Shown one piece after another: positions 43,627 through 52,212 of a stretch of DNA of 64,000 nt. Source of the stretch: Thalassospira profundimaris. Lineage in GTDB: Bacteria > Pseudomonadota > Alphaproteobacteria > Rhodospirillales > Thalassospiraceae. The notes below the pieces were generated by a model. It searched no databases. It worked only from the letters and a program-made list of their open reading frames with translations, and was not told where the DNA came from. The DNA lies in contig NZ_JPWI01000012.1 of assembly GCF_003326795.1 (NCBI RefSeq), forward strand, positions 102,254 through 166,253, written 5' to 3'. A program made the translations under genes and the position numbers. Positions within the stretch are counted from its first letter, which is position 1. Every line of letters starts with the position of its first letter.

Positions 43627-45227
43627 TTGGTCAATGCGTCGGCCATATGATCGGCAGCACGGATTGCCAGTGCCGCGATGGTCAAGGACGGAGCATTGAC
43701 CGGGGTTGTGACATGGGTACTTGCCCCGATGATATAGAGATTGTCGTGATCATAGGTCGCCAGATCGGGCGATACGACCGAGGTCTTCGGATCGCTTCCC
43801 ATGATCGTGGTGCCGCCAATAATCGCGTTCGACAGATACGGCGTATCGGTTTGCATGTCATTCACGCCAAGGGCCGCAAAAATCTTGCGGTTGACCTCAA
43901 GCGCGTTTGCCAGACCCTTTTTGGTATAGTCATCCAACGTGAAAGTGACTTTGGGGCGCGGAATACCCGAACTGTCCTTTTCATCGGCCAGTTCAACCCG
44001 GTTGTTCCAGTTGGCCAGCACCTCGGCCGAGCTGTTAAGACGCAAATGACGCGATATCTGGTCATTAATGGTTTTGGCCAGTTCCTGACCAAACATGCCT
44101 TTCTTGATCAGATCCTTGGCCAGATTGGTCGCATCGGAATTACCCGACCAGCCATCATTCATGAAGCTGGTGCCAACCGCGGCATAGTCCGACCGGAATG
44201 CTCCGTCGCGCAGTTCCACCAGACCACCTGTCTGTTGCGGGCCGCGATAGGGGAAAATCGGTTCATCAAGAATGCCCCAACTGTCCTGATTGGCCTGTGT
44301 CAAAAGATTGCGGCCAACCGCATCGGAACTGTTGGCAACCCCGTTGGGGGCTGTTTCCTGTGCCGAATTCAAAAGAAGACGCGGGTTTTCAATTGCGTGG
44401 CAGCAGACAGCAAAATACTTACCACTGACCCAAAATTCGGAACCGTCCGGTTTGCGGACTTTTACGCGGGTGATTTTCTTGTTCGCGCCAACCTCGATAA
44501 AGGTCACAAGGGCTTCTGTCTCGACGCGTACGCCAAGGTCCTCGGCCTTCTGGGCATGAACAGATGCATCATATTTTGCGCCAATCGGGCAGATCGGCAC
44601 ACAGGTATTGTTGCCACAGCATACCGGGCGATTGTCATAAATCTCGGAATTGCGGGCATGAGAAAACGGTGCAGAATGCAGGCCGAGCTTATCGAGCGCC
44701 TTTGTGACCTGTTGATCCATATAGCTCATCGGGATCGGCTGCATCTGATAGGGGGCACCATCGCGCGGAGCACCCCATGGATAATCCGGATCGCCCGCAA
44801 CACCCCAGCGTTTTTCAGCCTCGACGTAATAGGGAACCAGAAGATCGTAATCAATCGGCCAGTCACGTGACACGCCATAGGTCGATTTCATTTTGAAGTC
44901 ATGCGGGCGCAGGCGGTCGGCAAAGCCGGTCCAGTGCCAGGTCGTCCCGCCAAACAGGCGCAAATAGGCCCCGATGAACTGATCGGGTCCGCCCTGAACG
45001 TAGAAATCGTTATATTTCCCGTCTTCGGGGTGTGGCGCATAAGGCTGCGACGGATAAGGTGATTGCGGCCCCTTGACCGGGTTTTCATAGAAGGTCTTGA
45101 GGTTTTCGGCCCGGCTGCGTTTAGGCCCAGCCTCAAGCATGATGACATCAATGCCTTTCTGCACAAGGCTAAAGGCCAGATGCGATCCTGCCATGCCCGA
45201 TCCGATAATGACGACAGTTGCTTCCAT
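43623..45227 (-). CDS. GMC family FAD-dependent dehydrogenase
   Basis: A 534-residue flavoprotein. The FAD motif VVIIGSGMAGSHLA starts at residue 5, with the second nucleotide-binding region SRAENLKTFYENPV and the GMC C-terminal HVTTPVNAPSLTIAALAIRAAD. The small subunit gene directly before it encodes a sorbitol-dehydrogenase-like partner, so this looks like the large subunit of a periplasmic membrane dehydrogenase (gluconate, sorbitol, alcohol type). No signal peptide is visible, so export would ride on the Tat-signalled partner. ATG at 45227 overlaps the partner's stop by one base. Confidence 0.85.
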   Translation of the reverse strand: MEATVVIIGSGMAGSHLAFSLVQKGIDVIMLEAGPKRSRAENLKTFYENPVKGPQSPYPSQPYAPHPEDGKYNDFYVQGGPDQFIGAYLRLFGGTTWHWTGFADRLRPHDFKMKSTYGVSRDWPIDYDLLVPYYVEAEKRWGVAGDPDYPWGAPRDGAPYQMQPIPMSYMDQQVTKALDKLGLHSAPFSHARNSEIYDNRPVCCGNNTCVPICPIGAKYDASVHAQKAEDLGVRVETEALVTFIEVGANKKITRVKVRKPDGSEFWVSGKYFAVCCHAIENPRLLLNSAQETAPNGVANSSDAVGRNLLTQANQDSWGILDEPIFPYRGPQQTGGLVELRDGAFRSDYAAVGTSFMNDGWSGNSDATNLAKDLIKKGMFGQELAKTINDQISRHLRLNSSAEVLANWNNRVELADEKDSSGIPRPKVTFTLDDYTKKGLANALEVNRKIFAALGVNDMQTDTPYLSNAIIGGTTIMGSDPKTSVVSPDLATYDHDNLYIIGASTHVTTPVNAPSLTIAALAIRAADHMADALTK

Positions 45228-45685
45228 CACATGTCCCCCGCAACCGGATGATGGGCCCAGTGACCAAAGGCCGGTCCGCCGCACGTTCCCGGTGCGGTGG
45301 CAAATGTCAGGGACTTCCATCCAAGACACCACGGATAATAAACCGCCTTATAGGCACCATCGCGCATGACTTCGCCGGTATAAAGCAGGCGAGCGATGAA
45401 GGCGGCCTGTTCCTGAATTGCAGGACTTGCCTGTTTGATGCGATCAGAAACCGAACCGGTGCGCAGGGCATAGACAAAGTTACGCTGCGCAAGTTCACCG
45501 TAAGTTGCGACAAACTCGGTATTGGCAGCGTCCATCAGATGGTCGGAGATATCGGCAATCCCGCCGATCTGACGGACGATGTCATAAAAGGCTGCATTGC
45601 CACCGAACCCTTGCGCGCGGGCGGCAACCGGCGCAAGAGGCAGCAGCGAAATCGATCCCAGCAGGGCGCGGCGCGAAATGTTCAT
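45227..45685 (-). CDS. Dehydrogenase small subunit with Tat signal (sorbitol dehydrogenase-like)
   Basis: A 152-residue protein starting MNISRRALLGSISLLPLAP, a twin-arginine signal of the SRRxLLG type with cleavage near AARAQG. The mature part resembles the small gluconate 2-/sorbitol dehydrogenase subunit that helps the GMC flavoprotein leave the cell. The stop overlaps the flavoprotein start by one base (TGATG), and its start overlaps the phytochelatin-synthase gene stop by four. Confidence 0.8.
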   Translation of the reverse strand: MNISRRALLGSISLLPLAPVAARAQGFGGNAAFYDIVRQIGGIADISDHLMDAANTEFVATYGELAQRNFVYALRTGSVSDRIKQASPAIQEQAAFIARLLYTGEVMRDGAYKAVYYPWCLGWKSLTFATAPGTCGGPAFGHWAHHPVAGDM

Positions 45686-46377
45686 TTGCTTACCACGACC
45701 AGACCACGGGCCTTGTTGGAACCATCGTCAATCGTTGCCATGGCGGTGCGCAGATCAGCAATCGTCATCCAGACGGGCGGATATTTATACTTGGCGACAT
45801 CCAGTACCAGTGCACGGTCGGTGTCTTCGTCATAGGCGGCAATCGGCGATACATGACCGTCACCGACCTGGCCGATCGGTTTGCGTGAATAGTTGGCAAC
45901 CAGACGCTTGTTCGGATCGGCAAGCGTTGCCTTGATGGTATCGCGCAGCCACGCCTCGTCGAAATTATTGGCGTGGTGGTATTTGGCCTTCACGCCAAGA
46001 TTTTCGAAGAAAGTGGCAATCTGGCTCAGGATCAGGCCGTCATGTTCGACCATGGCATAGGATTTGACCTTCTGGTTTTCAGGGGTGAAAACCGTTTCCT
46101 GCGTAAAGAAGCCCCACGGATAAAGGCGATAGGGCTGCGGACGCTTAACACCCAGACTGTTCATGGTGGCAGCAATACTCGCCGGGCCACAGAAAGTCAG
46201 GATATGTTCGCTTTCAAGATAGCTTGCCAGTTCGAAATAAGGACCAGTGAGTTCGGCATCCTTGAAAATCTCGGTGCCCTTGGCATCGGTCAGATAGATC
46301 AGTTCGTCTGCATTGGCAAATGCCAGCGGGGTGATCATCATGAGGCCCGCAAGGGCAGGCAGAATAACGCGTTTCAT
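45682..46377 (-). CDS. Phytochelatin synthase-like peptidase, exported
   Basis: A 231-residue protein with a signal peptide ending FANADE. It has the phytochelatin synthase peptidase core: C63 in TFCGPASIAATMNSL, H165 in VGDGHVSPIA and D183 in VLDVAKYKYPPVW. The spacing is close to the triad C56-H162-D180 of plant PCS1. C63 is the only cysteine and the plant C-terminal domain is missing, as in cyanobacterial versions that mainly hydrolyse glutathione. It probably cuts glycine from glutathione-type peptides outside the cytoplasm. The stop overlaps the next gene by four bases. Confidence 0.85.
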   Translation of the reverse strand: MKRVILPALAGLMMITPLAFANADELIYLTDAKGTEIFKDAELTGPYFELASYLESEHILTFCGPASIAATMNSLGVKRPQPYRLYPWGFFTQETVFTPENQKVKSYAMVEHDGLILSQIATFFENLGVKAKYHHANNFDEAWLRDTIKATLADPNKRLVANYSRKPIGQVGDGHVSPIAAYDEDTDRALVLDVAKYKYPPVWMTIADLRTAMATIDDGSNKARGLVVVSK

Positions 46378-46721
46378 TATTGAGTCCCTCCGAACCAGGT
46401 TGCGATGGCCTTTACATCGGCATCGCTCAGATCTTTTACGATTTCATGCATAACCAGCGCCTGACCACCGGTGCGGCGGCCTTCCTGATAGGCGCGAATG
46501 GCGTTTTCGAGATAAAGCGGCTGCTGGCCGAGAAGGATCGGAACATCCTTGAGTGCCGGGTTGCCATTGGTGCCATGGCACGACAGGCATTGTGACGCTG
46601 CCACCGGCATTTCGGCTTTCTTGCTGTCATCGGCTTTGGCCGATGTGATGCCAAGGACCGAGCATGCGATCATGATGGCTGCTGCACCTTTGGTGCGGTG
46701 AATAAGGGATCGCATCATCAT
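46377..46721 (-). CDS. Monohaem class I cytochrome c
   Basis: A 114-residue exported cytochrome. The signal ends near SAKADD; the haem site is CLSCH (residues 45-49) and M91 in VMHEIV is the likely axial ligand. It is of the small cytochrome c553 type. The start overlaps the multicopper oxidase stop by four bases and its stop overlaps the phytochelatin synthase-like gene by one, so it belongs to the same message. It could carry electrons from the GMC dehydrogenase to the multicopper oxidase or the respiratory chain. Confidence 0.88.
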   Translation of the reverse strand: MMMRSLIHRTKGAAAIMIACSVLGITSAKADDSKKAEMPVAASQCLSCHGTNGNPALKDVPILLGQQPLYLENAIRAYQEGRRTGGQALVMHEIVKDLSDADVKAIATWFGGTQ

Positions 46722-48250
46722 ACCTCGATATTGACGTTGATCATCATGCCGGTGTCTTCATGGGGCAGGATGTGGCAATGCATGACATAGCGCCCGGTGA
46801 AATCGACAAACCGGGTGCGGAAGGTAACGGTGCCTGCCGCAGGCACGGCAATCGTATCCATCCACGGTTTGCGGGTATCGGGTTCGCCGTTGATGTCGAT
46901 GACCTGAAACGGATTGACGTGAATGTGCAGCGGGTGGGGGAAGGGCGTTGTATTGATCAAAGTCCATTCTTCGACCGCGCCCAGTTTTGCCACCACATCG
47001 TCACGGCGCGGATCAAATCCCCGACCATTGATGGTAAATTCGGTGTTATCAAAGAAGCCCGAGACATCCTTGACACCCAGAACGAATTTCCGCTTCACGG
47101 TGACTTCATCGGCATTGATATCCGTCAGGATTTCATTTTTGGGCAGTTCGCCGGTTGGAATCTCCTTGCCGAATTTGATGCCCGGTGCGATGCGCGGATC
47201 GTCTGCGGCAACAACAATGATATCGGCAAGATGTTCTTCAGGCAGGCTTGCCTTACCCTGCATGAAGGCTGGGCGTTTAAGGGCATAGGTACCCGTTTTG
47301 GGTGCCTTGATCAAAAGGTTGGCGCGGTTGCCCGGTGCAAGAGTGAATTCATCGGTCTGTTGGGCCATTGGCAATGGATTGCCATCAAGGCCGACCAGAT
47401 GCATTTCTAGTCCGTCCGCTCGCAAAGGTATGAACTGGGCATCCCCGGCATTAAGGATGCGCCAATGCTGAACTTCACCTTCGCGGATATAGATTTTCGG
47501 ACGGTATTGACCATTGACCAGAAAATCACGTTCGGCATCAAGCGGCCAGATCGGCTTTTCGCTTTCAAGCAATCCGTCAATTCCGGCGATTGGCGCCTGA
47601 AGCACCAAAACACGTTCAATGGCATCGGCAATTTCGGGCACATCATCAAGGGTTCCGGTGATGATGGCCATGCCCGCTGCACCCGATGCGATCTGGGCTG
47701 AAACCGATCCATGGCGGTGAGGATGATACCAGTAGTTACCGGCAGGATGATCGACCGGTAGCTGAACGACATAGTTGAAGCTCTGACCCGGTTCAATCTG
47801 AAGATAGACATTGTCACTGTTCCCGCGCGGACTGACATGGAAACCGTGATAATGGACATTGGTTGTGTTGAACCGGTTGGGCACATTGGTTACGACCGGT
47901 TTGCGGGCATCCTTGTTGGGCGGCATGCGGTTTTCAAATGCCAGCTCCAAAGTATCGCCCGGTTTAAGACGCAAGGTAGGACCGGGCAGGGATGCATTGA
48001 ATATGCGAAGTTTGGTCGGGCCGCTGGGCAACGTGTAATCGGTTGCCTCCATATAAAAATCGGCTTTCAGGCGGCCATTAACCGAATGAATTTCCATCGG
48101 ATTTGCCAGATCATCCGAAATGCCGACTGGTGATTTGCTTGTAACTGTTTCCATGGCGCTGGATGGCGATACCAGCCATGGCAAAGGTCCAATGCCAGCA
48201 GCAAGGGTTGCTGCGGCCGACCCCTTCAAGAGTCCGCGACGCGTGACCAT
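46718..48250 (-). CDS. Multicopper oxidase with Tat signal
   Basis: A 510-residue three-domain multicopper oxidase. The signal TRRGLLKGSAAATLAAG is twin-arginine type. Copper ligands are in HYHGFH (133-138), HPHRHG (176-181), FPHPLHIHVNPF and HCHILPHEDTGM (491-502), with M502 as a possible type 1 axial ligand. Members include CueO, CotA and laccases; no CueO-type methionine-rich insert is visible. GGGAGAC precedes the ATG. As first gene of the operon it probably receives electrons from the following cytochrome or oxidises a metal, a thiol or a phenol outside the cytoplasm. Confidence 0.92.
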   Translation of the reverse strand: MVTRRGLLKGSAAATLAAGIGPLPWLVSPSSAMETVTSKSPVGISDDLANPMEIHSVNGRLKADFYMEATDYTLPSGPTKLRIFNASLPGPTLRLKPGDTLELAFENRMPPNKDARKPVVTNVPNRFNTTNVHYHGFHVSPRGNSDNVYLQIEPGQSFNYVVQLPVDHPAGNYWYHPHRHGSVSAQIASGAAGMAIITGTLDDVPEIADAIERVLVLQAPIAGIDGLLESEKPIWPLDAERDFLVNGQYRPKIYIREGEVQHWRILNAGDAQFIPLRADGLEMHLVGLDGNPLPMAQQTDEFTLAPGNRANLLIKAPKTGTYALKRPAFMQGKASLPEEHLADIIVVAADDPRIAPGIKFGKEIPTGELPKNEILTDINADEVTVKRKFVLGVKDVSGFFDNTEFTINGRGFDPRRDDVVAKLGAVEEWTLINTTPFPHPLHIHVNPFQVIDINGEPDTRKPWMDTIAVPAAGTVTFRTRFVDFTGRYVMHCHILPHEDTGMMINVNIEV

Positions 48251-48371
48251 TTATTGTCTCCCTCAACAAGCCGGCTGTATTCGGGAACCGGTTTGCTTCA
48301 TGCCCGAATTATTCTTGGCCCTGCGTTTGAGGGCTGGTTCTTGTACGAAGATATAAACCTTCGCTATTGTG

Positions 48372-48393
48372 CGCTGTGGCAGCTGTCACAGCG
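48372..48393. promoter_or_regulatory. CRP-like dyad upstream of the multicopper oxidase operon
   Basis: CGCTGTG-G-CAGCTG-T-CACAGCG, fully symmetric except for one pair. Its core TGTGG-CAGCTG-TCACA matches the CRP consensus TGTGA-N6-TCACA with one mismatch. A TATATC -10 on the minus strand at 48355-48350 would place the site near position -40, as in class II CRP activation. The rest of the 409-base gap shows nothing further. Confidence 0.55.
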
Positions 48394-48659
48394 GGCTGAT
48401 TTAGAACAATTATTCTTAAAATCGAACCAAAAACATTTTAGCCATTTTGGTCAATCTATCAATCAATGGTTGGGGTTTGTTTGTTAAGTTTATATCTCGT
48501 CTACCATTTCAGAGCGAACAGGCGACCCGCGAGACGGTAGTTTGATCCAATTAGGAATAATCGTCTGACCGCAATAGATGAATTCCGCATGCGTAACGAA
48601 AAATCCGCGACTGTAGTTGATGCGGATTTCCGGATGACCATCACGGATCAAACAGCGGG

Positions 48660-49631
48660 TTAGATGCGCACACCCTTGCCCAGTTTTTTCTCGATCCGGC
48701 TTTGGATATACTCAAATATTCCCGACATAGCCCAATAGATTATGGCTGCCGAAATCAGCATTTCCATATATTTGAATTCGGATCGTCCGTGGGTGCGAGC
48801 AAGATACATCAGCTCCCAAACACCCATGATAGAGACCAGCGAGGAATCTTTCAGCATCGAAATGAACTGGTTGCCGGTGGGCGGGATCACAAGGCGCAAG
48901 GCCTGTGGCAAAACAACCAGACGCATCACCTGCCAGGGCTTCAAGCCCAGTGACAGGGCTGCTTCTGTCTGACCTTCGGGGACACTTTCGATGCCGGCGC
49001 GGAAAATTTCGGCCATATAGGCGCCATAACATAACGACAGCGCAATGATGCCTGCAGGCACAGCCGACAGGACAATCCCGATCTGTGGCAGGCCAAGATA
49101 GATCAGCATGACCTGAAGCAACAGCGGCGTTCCGCGAAAGAACGAGGTGTAGAAGGTCGAAAGACCAAAAAATACACCACTTTTTGACAATCTGCCAAGC
49201 GCTGCAAACAGCGCAAGCAGGGTGGCGCAGAAAATTGAAATTAGGGAAATGAACAGGGTCAGGACCGCGCCCTGAATGAAATCCCCCTGAAGTTGCAAGC
49301 CAAGCAAATAGGGAATGCGCGACCCGATGAATTCAAAGCTGAGATCGAAGCTTTGAAAGAAGGTGGCGAAAAGTACCAGCAGCTCTGCCCAGATGATGGT
49401 TGTTTGCAGCTTGAAGTTAAGGCGGTGCAAAAGCCTGAAATGCGTCCACAGAATGATGCCGCCCACGATGGCAAGTGCGATATCTGCCCCGTAGCTGTCG
49501 AAGCCGAACCACAGGCCGGGGCGCGCTGAAAGAAGGATTGTGGCACATATTCCCGAAAACAGGCCAAGCGGCCAGCCCGGTTTATGGGGCATCGGCGGGG
49601 TCGGTTGCATTTCGGGCACGGGCATATTCAT
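48660..49631 (-). CDS. Amino acid ABC transporter permease with extended N-terminus
   Basis: A permease of about 323 residues, against 220-240 usual for the family. The extra N-terminal part has three or so additional membrane helices (GLFSGICATILLSARPG; SYGADIALAIVGGIILW). The HisM/GlnP core follows, with EAALSLGLKPWQVMRLVVLP as the EAA loop. It is divergent from a binding-protein gene 69 bases away. No ABC ATPase lies next to it, so an ATPase must be supplied from elsewhere. The start at 49631 is tentative; there is no good ribosome site. Confidence 0.83.
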   Translation of the reverse strand: MNMPVPEMQPTPPMPHKPGWPLGLFSGICATILLSARPGLWFGFDSYGADIALAIVGGIILWTHFRLLHRLNFKLQTTIIWAELLVLFATFFQSFDLSFEFIGSRIPYLLGLQLQGDFIQGAVLTLFISLISIFCATLLALFAALGRLSKSGVFFGLSTFYTSFFRGTPLLLQVMLIYLGLPQIGIVLSAVPAGIIALSLCYGAYMAEIFRAGIESVPEGQTEAALSLGLKPWQVMRLVVLPQALRLVIPPTGNQFISMLKDSSLVSIMGVWELMYLARTHGRSEFKYMEMLISAAIIYWAMSGIFEYIQSRIEKKLGKGVRI

Positions 49632-49700
49632 CGGCGCTGACAAATTTCATTGAATTGTATACAAGATCGACAGAACTACACAAAAAGTGAGCCAAGTGAA

Positions 49701-50537
49701 ATGAACTTTAACGCAACAAAGATGCTTCTGGCAGGAATGGCGATGGTTGTGGCACCGCTTGTACCTGCGCATGCCGGTGAAACGCTTGACCGGGTTATGG
49801 AAACCAAAACACTGATCGGTGCAACGGCAGACGGTTACCCGCCAGTCGCCTTTACCGATGAAAATAACCAGCTGACCGGTTTTGATGTTGAAGTTGCCCG
49901 CGAAATTGCCAAACGGCTTGGCGCGGAATTCAAACCTGTCACGCCGTCATGGGAAGCACAGGTTGCCGGTAACTGGGCCGGTCGTTGGGATATTGCAGTT
50001 GGTTCTATGACCCCGACCAAGGCCCGCGCCGAAGTTCTCGATTTCCCGGCGGTCTATTATTACACCCCGGCCATCCTCGTCGCGCACAAGGACAATGCCA
50101 CCTACCAGAAAGCATCGGATCTTGACGGCAAGGTTGTTGGCGCTTGTGCAGCCTGTTCCTATGAAGACTATCTGAACCACAAGCTGGTGATGGATGTCGA
50201 AGGTGTGCCACCGTTCGAATATGAAGTCACGCCGGGTCGTATTCAGACCTATGAGTCTGATGGCATGGCCTTTGACGATTTGCGTCTTGGCGATGGGGTG
50301 CGTGTCGATGCGGTTCTTTCGAACATTCCGACCGCAACGGCGGCGATTGAAAACAACATGCCGTTCCGTATGGTGGGCGAACCGCTTGTTTATGAACCGC
50401 TGGCAGTTGCAGTGGACAAGGGCGACCCGGAATTTTCCGCAAAAATTACCGAGATTGTTGATGCCATGCGGACCGATGGAACGCTTAAGGTGCTTTCGGA
50501 GAAATGGTTTGGTGTGGATTTGACCACCGTGAAGTGA
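49701..50537 (+). CDS. Amino acid ABC transporter substrate-binding protein
   Basis: A 278-residue family 3 solute-binding protein with a signal peptide ending PAHAGE (about residue 24). DGYPPVAFTDENNQLTGFDV is the ligand-cradle motif. A CAACS segment (about residue 150) holds two cysteines that could bond. It is divergent from the permease gene, which probably forms its transporter. The start at 49701 is the first ATG consistent with the signal peptide. Confidence 0.88.
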   Translation: MNFNATKMLLAGMAMVVAPLVPAHAGETLDRVMETKTLIGATADGYPPVAFTDENNQLTGFDVEVAREIAKRLGAEFKPVTPSWEAQVAGNWAGRWDIAVGSMTPTKARAEVLDFPAVYYYTPAILVAHKDNATYQKASDLDGKVVGACAACSYEDYLNHKLVMDVEGVPPFEYEVTPGRIQTYESDGMAFDDLRLGDGVRVDAVLSNIPTATAAIENNMPFRMVGEPLVYEPLAVAVDKGDPEFSAKITEIVDAMRTDGTLKVLSEKWFGVDLTTVK

Positions 50538-50568
50538 TCACATCCAGAGACGCCGTTTTCAATGACCA

Positions 50569-50594
50569 AGAGCCGCCCAAGGGCGGCTCTTTTC
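50569..50594. terminator. Terminator after the binding-protein gene
   Basis: AAGAGCCGCCC-AA-GGGCGGCTCTTTT is a perfect 10-base stem with a tiny loop and T run. It faces the spoVR end on the other strand. Confidence 0.85.
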
Positions 50595-50619
50595 GGTTGA
50601 GCTGTGTGAAAGACGAATA

Positions 50620-52212
50620 TCAGTTACCGGCCAGATCTTCTGGCGTGTAACTCATCTCATGAAGGATTTCGCCGGTTTCGTAATCGACCGCCTGAAGGGT
50701 AACACCATATCCCCAAAGCTGCCCGATATAGCCAAGCGTCATCTGGGCGTCGGATTTTTCAAGACGGATGCCGTCATGCTCGGTGTGCTGGATATAAAGT
50801 TGGCGGTTGCCGCGAATATCAACATCGACAACCTGCATGTCGGGTTCGCGCACAGAAATGTCATGCATTCTGGCAAGCGACCGGCGGACCTTGCGATAGC
50901 CATTGTCATCATGAATGGCGGCGACTTCCAGATGCGGCGTGGTGTTCTGATCGTCGATCATGAACATCCGCATGTCACGCATCAGCTTGGGCGACAGGAA
51001 TTGCAAGATGAAGCTTTCATCGCGGTAATGCGCCCAGGCTTCCTTGAGCGTTTCCACAGGTTCATTATTGCCCGCAATATCGGGGAACCATTTACGATCT
51101 TCCTCGGTCGGGTCAATGCAGATGCGGTGGATATCCTGCATCATGGCAAAGCCCAGCGCATAGGGGTTGAAACCCGAATAGCGCGGATCGTCAAAATCGG
51201 CCTGAAACACCACGCGGGAATGATAGTCGATGAATTCCATCATAGCACCCTCGGAAATCAGGCCCTTGTCATACAGGCTGTTCATGATCGCGTAATGTAC
51301 GTAGCACGCGCAGCCTTCATTCATCATCTTGGTCTGTTTCTGCGGATAGAAATACTGGCCGATATTGCGCACGATGCGGATGATTTCACGTTCCCACGCA
51401 TGCAGGGACGGCGCGTTCTTTTCGAGGAAATATAAAAGGTTTTCTTCCGGCAGGCCGAACTGCGCACGCCGTTCCTCGATCCGCATTTTGCGTTTGAGCT
51501 CGTCCATATCCTGATCGCCCTGATCAGGCTGGGGCAGGGTGCGCCACAGATCGTTATAGGTCTCGTCTTCGTATTTCGCCCGTTCGCGTTCGCGTTCAAG
51601 CTCGACCGCAAGATTGGGTTTTTCCGGGTGCGAATAGCGGTTCACACCCTGTTCCATCAGGGCGTGGGCTGCATCAAGAACCCGCTCGACCGCATCAAAG
51701 CCATAACGGTCCTCGCATTTGGCGATATAGCTCTTGGCAAATTGCAGGTAATCCAGAATGCCTTCAGCATCGGTCCATTGTTTGAACAGATAGTTGTTCT
51801 TGAAGAAGTGGTTATGCCCGAACGCGGCATGGGCGATGACCAAAGCCTGCATGACGATGGTGTTTTCTTCCATCACGTAGGAAATGCAGGGATTGGAATT
51901 GATCACGATCTCATAGGCCAGTCCCTGATAACCCTTGCGATACATGACATCATCGCGCACGAACCGTTTGCCAAATGACCAGTGGTGATACATCAGCGGC
52001 ATGCCAATCGATGAATAGGCATCCAACATCTGTTCGGATGTGATGACTTCGACCTGATTGGGATAGACATCCAGTTTGAGTTCATTCAGCGCGATTTCCT
52101 CGATCGCGTCATAGGTCGATTTCAGCGTTTCAAAATCCCAGTCAGCACTGGTGAATAAAAGTTTGCTGGTATCTGGTGCCGGGGTGTCGTCGGTTTTGGC
52201 TTTGGTGCTCAT
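50620..52212 (-). CDS. SpoVR family protein
   Basis: A 530-residue SpoVR/YcgB-type protein. VEVITSEQMLDAYSSIGMP, MYHHWSFGKRF and GHNHFFKNNYLFKQW are among its conserved segments. The function is unclear, but it forms a near-universal operon with the PrkA kinase and a YeaH protein, found in spore formation (Bacillus) and stationary-phase or stress response (Enterobacteria). Here it is the last gene; its start overlaps the YeaH stop by four bases. Confidence 0.92.
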   Translation of the reverse strand: MSTKAKTDDTPAPDTSKLLFTSADWDFETLKSTYDAIEEIALNELKLDVYPNQVEVITSEQMLDAYSSIGMPLMYHHWSFGKRFVRDDVMYRKGYQGLAYEIVINSNPCISYVMEENTIVMQALVIAHAAFGHNHFFKNNYLFKQWTDAEGILDYLQFAKSYIAKCEDRYGFDAVERVLDAAHALMEQGVNRYSHPEKPNLAVELERERERAKYEDETYNDLWRTLPQPDQGDQDMDELKRKMRIEERRAQFGLPEENLLYFLEKNAPSLHAWEREIIRIVRNIGQYFYPQKQTKMMNEGCACYVHYAIMNSLYDKGLISEGAMMEFIDYHSRVVFQADFDDPRYSGFNPYALGFAMMQDIHRICIDPTEEDRKWFPDIAGNNEPVETLKEAWAHYRDESFILQFLSPKLMRDMRMFMIDDQNTTPHLEVAAIHDDNGYRKVRRSLARMHDISVREPDMQVVDVDIRGNRQLYIQHTEHDGIRLEKSDAQMTLGYIGQLWGYGVTLQAVDYETGEILHEMSYTPEDLAGN

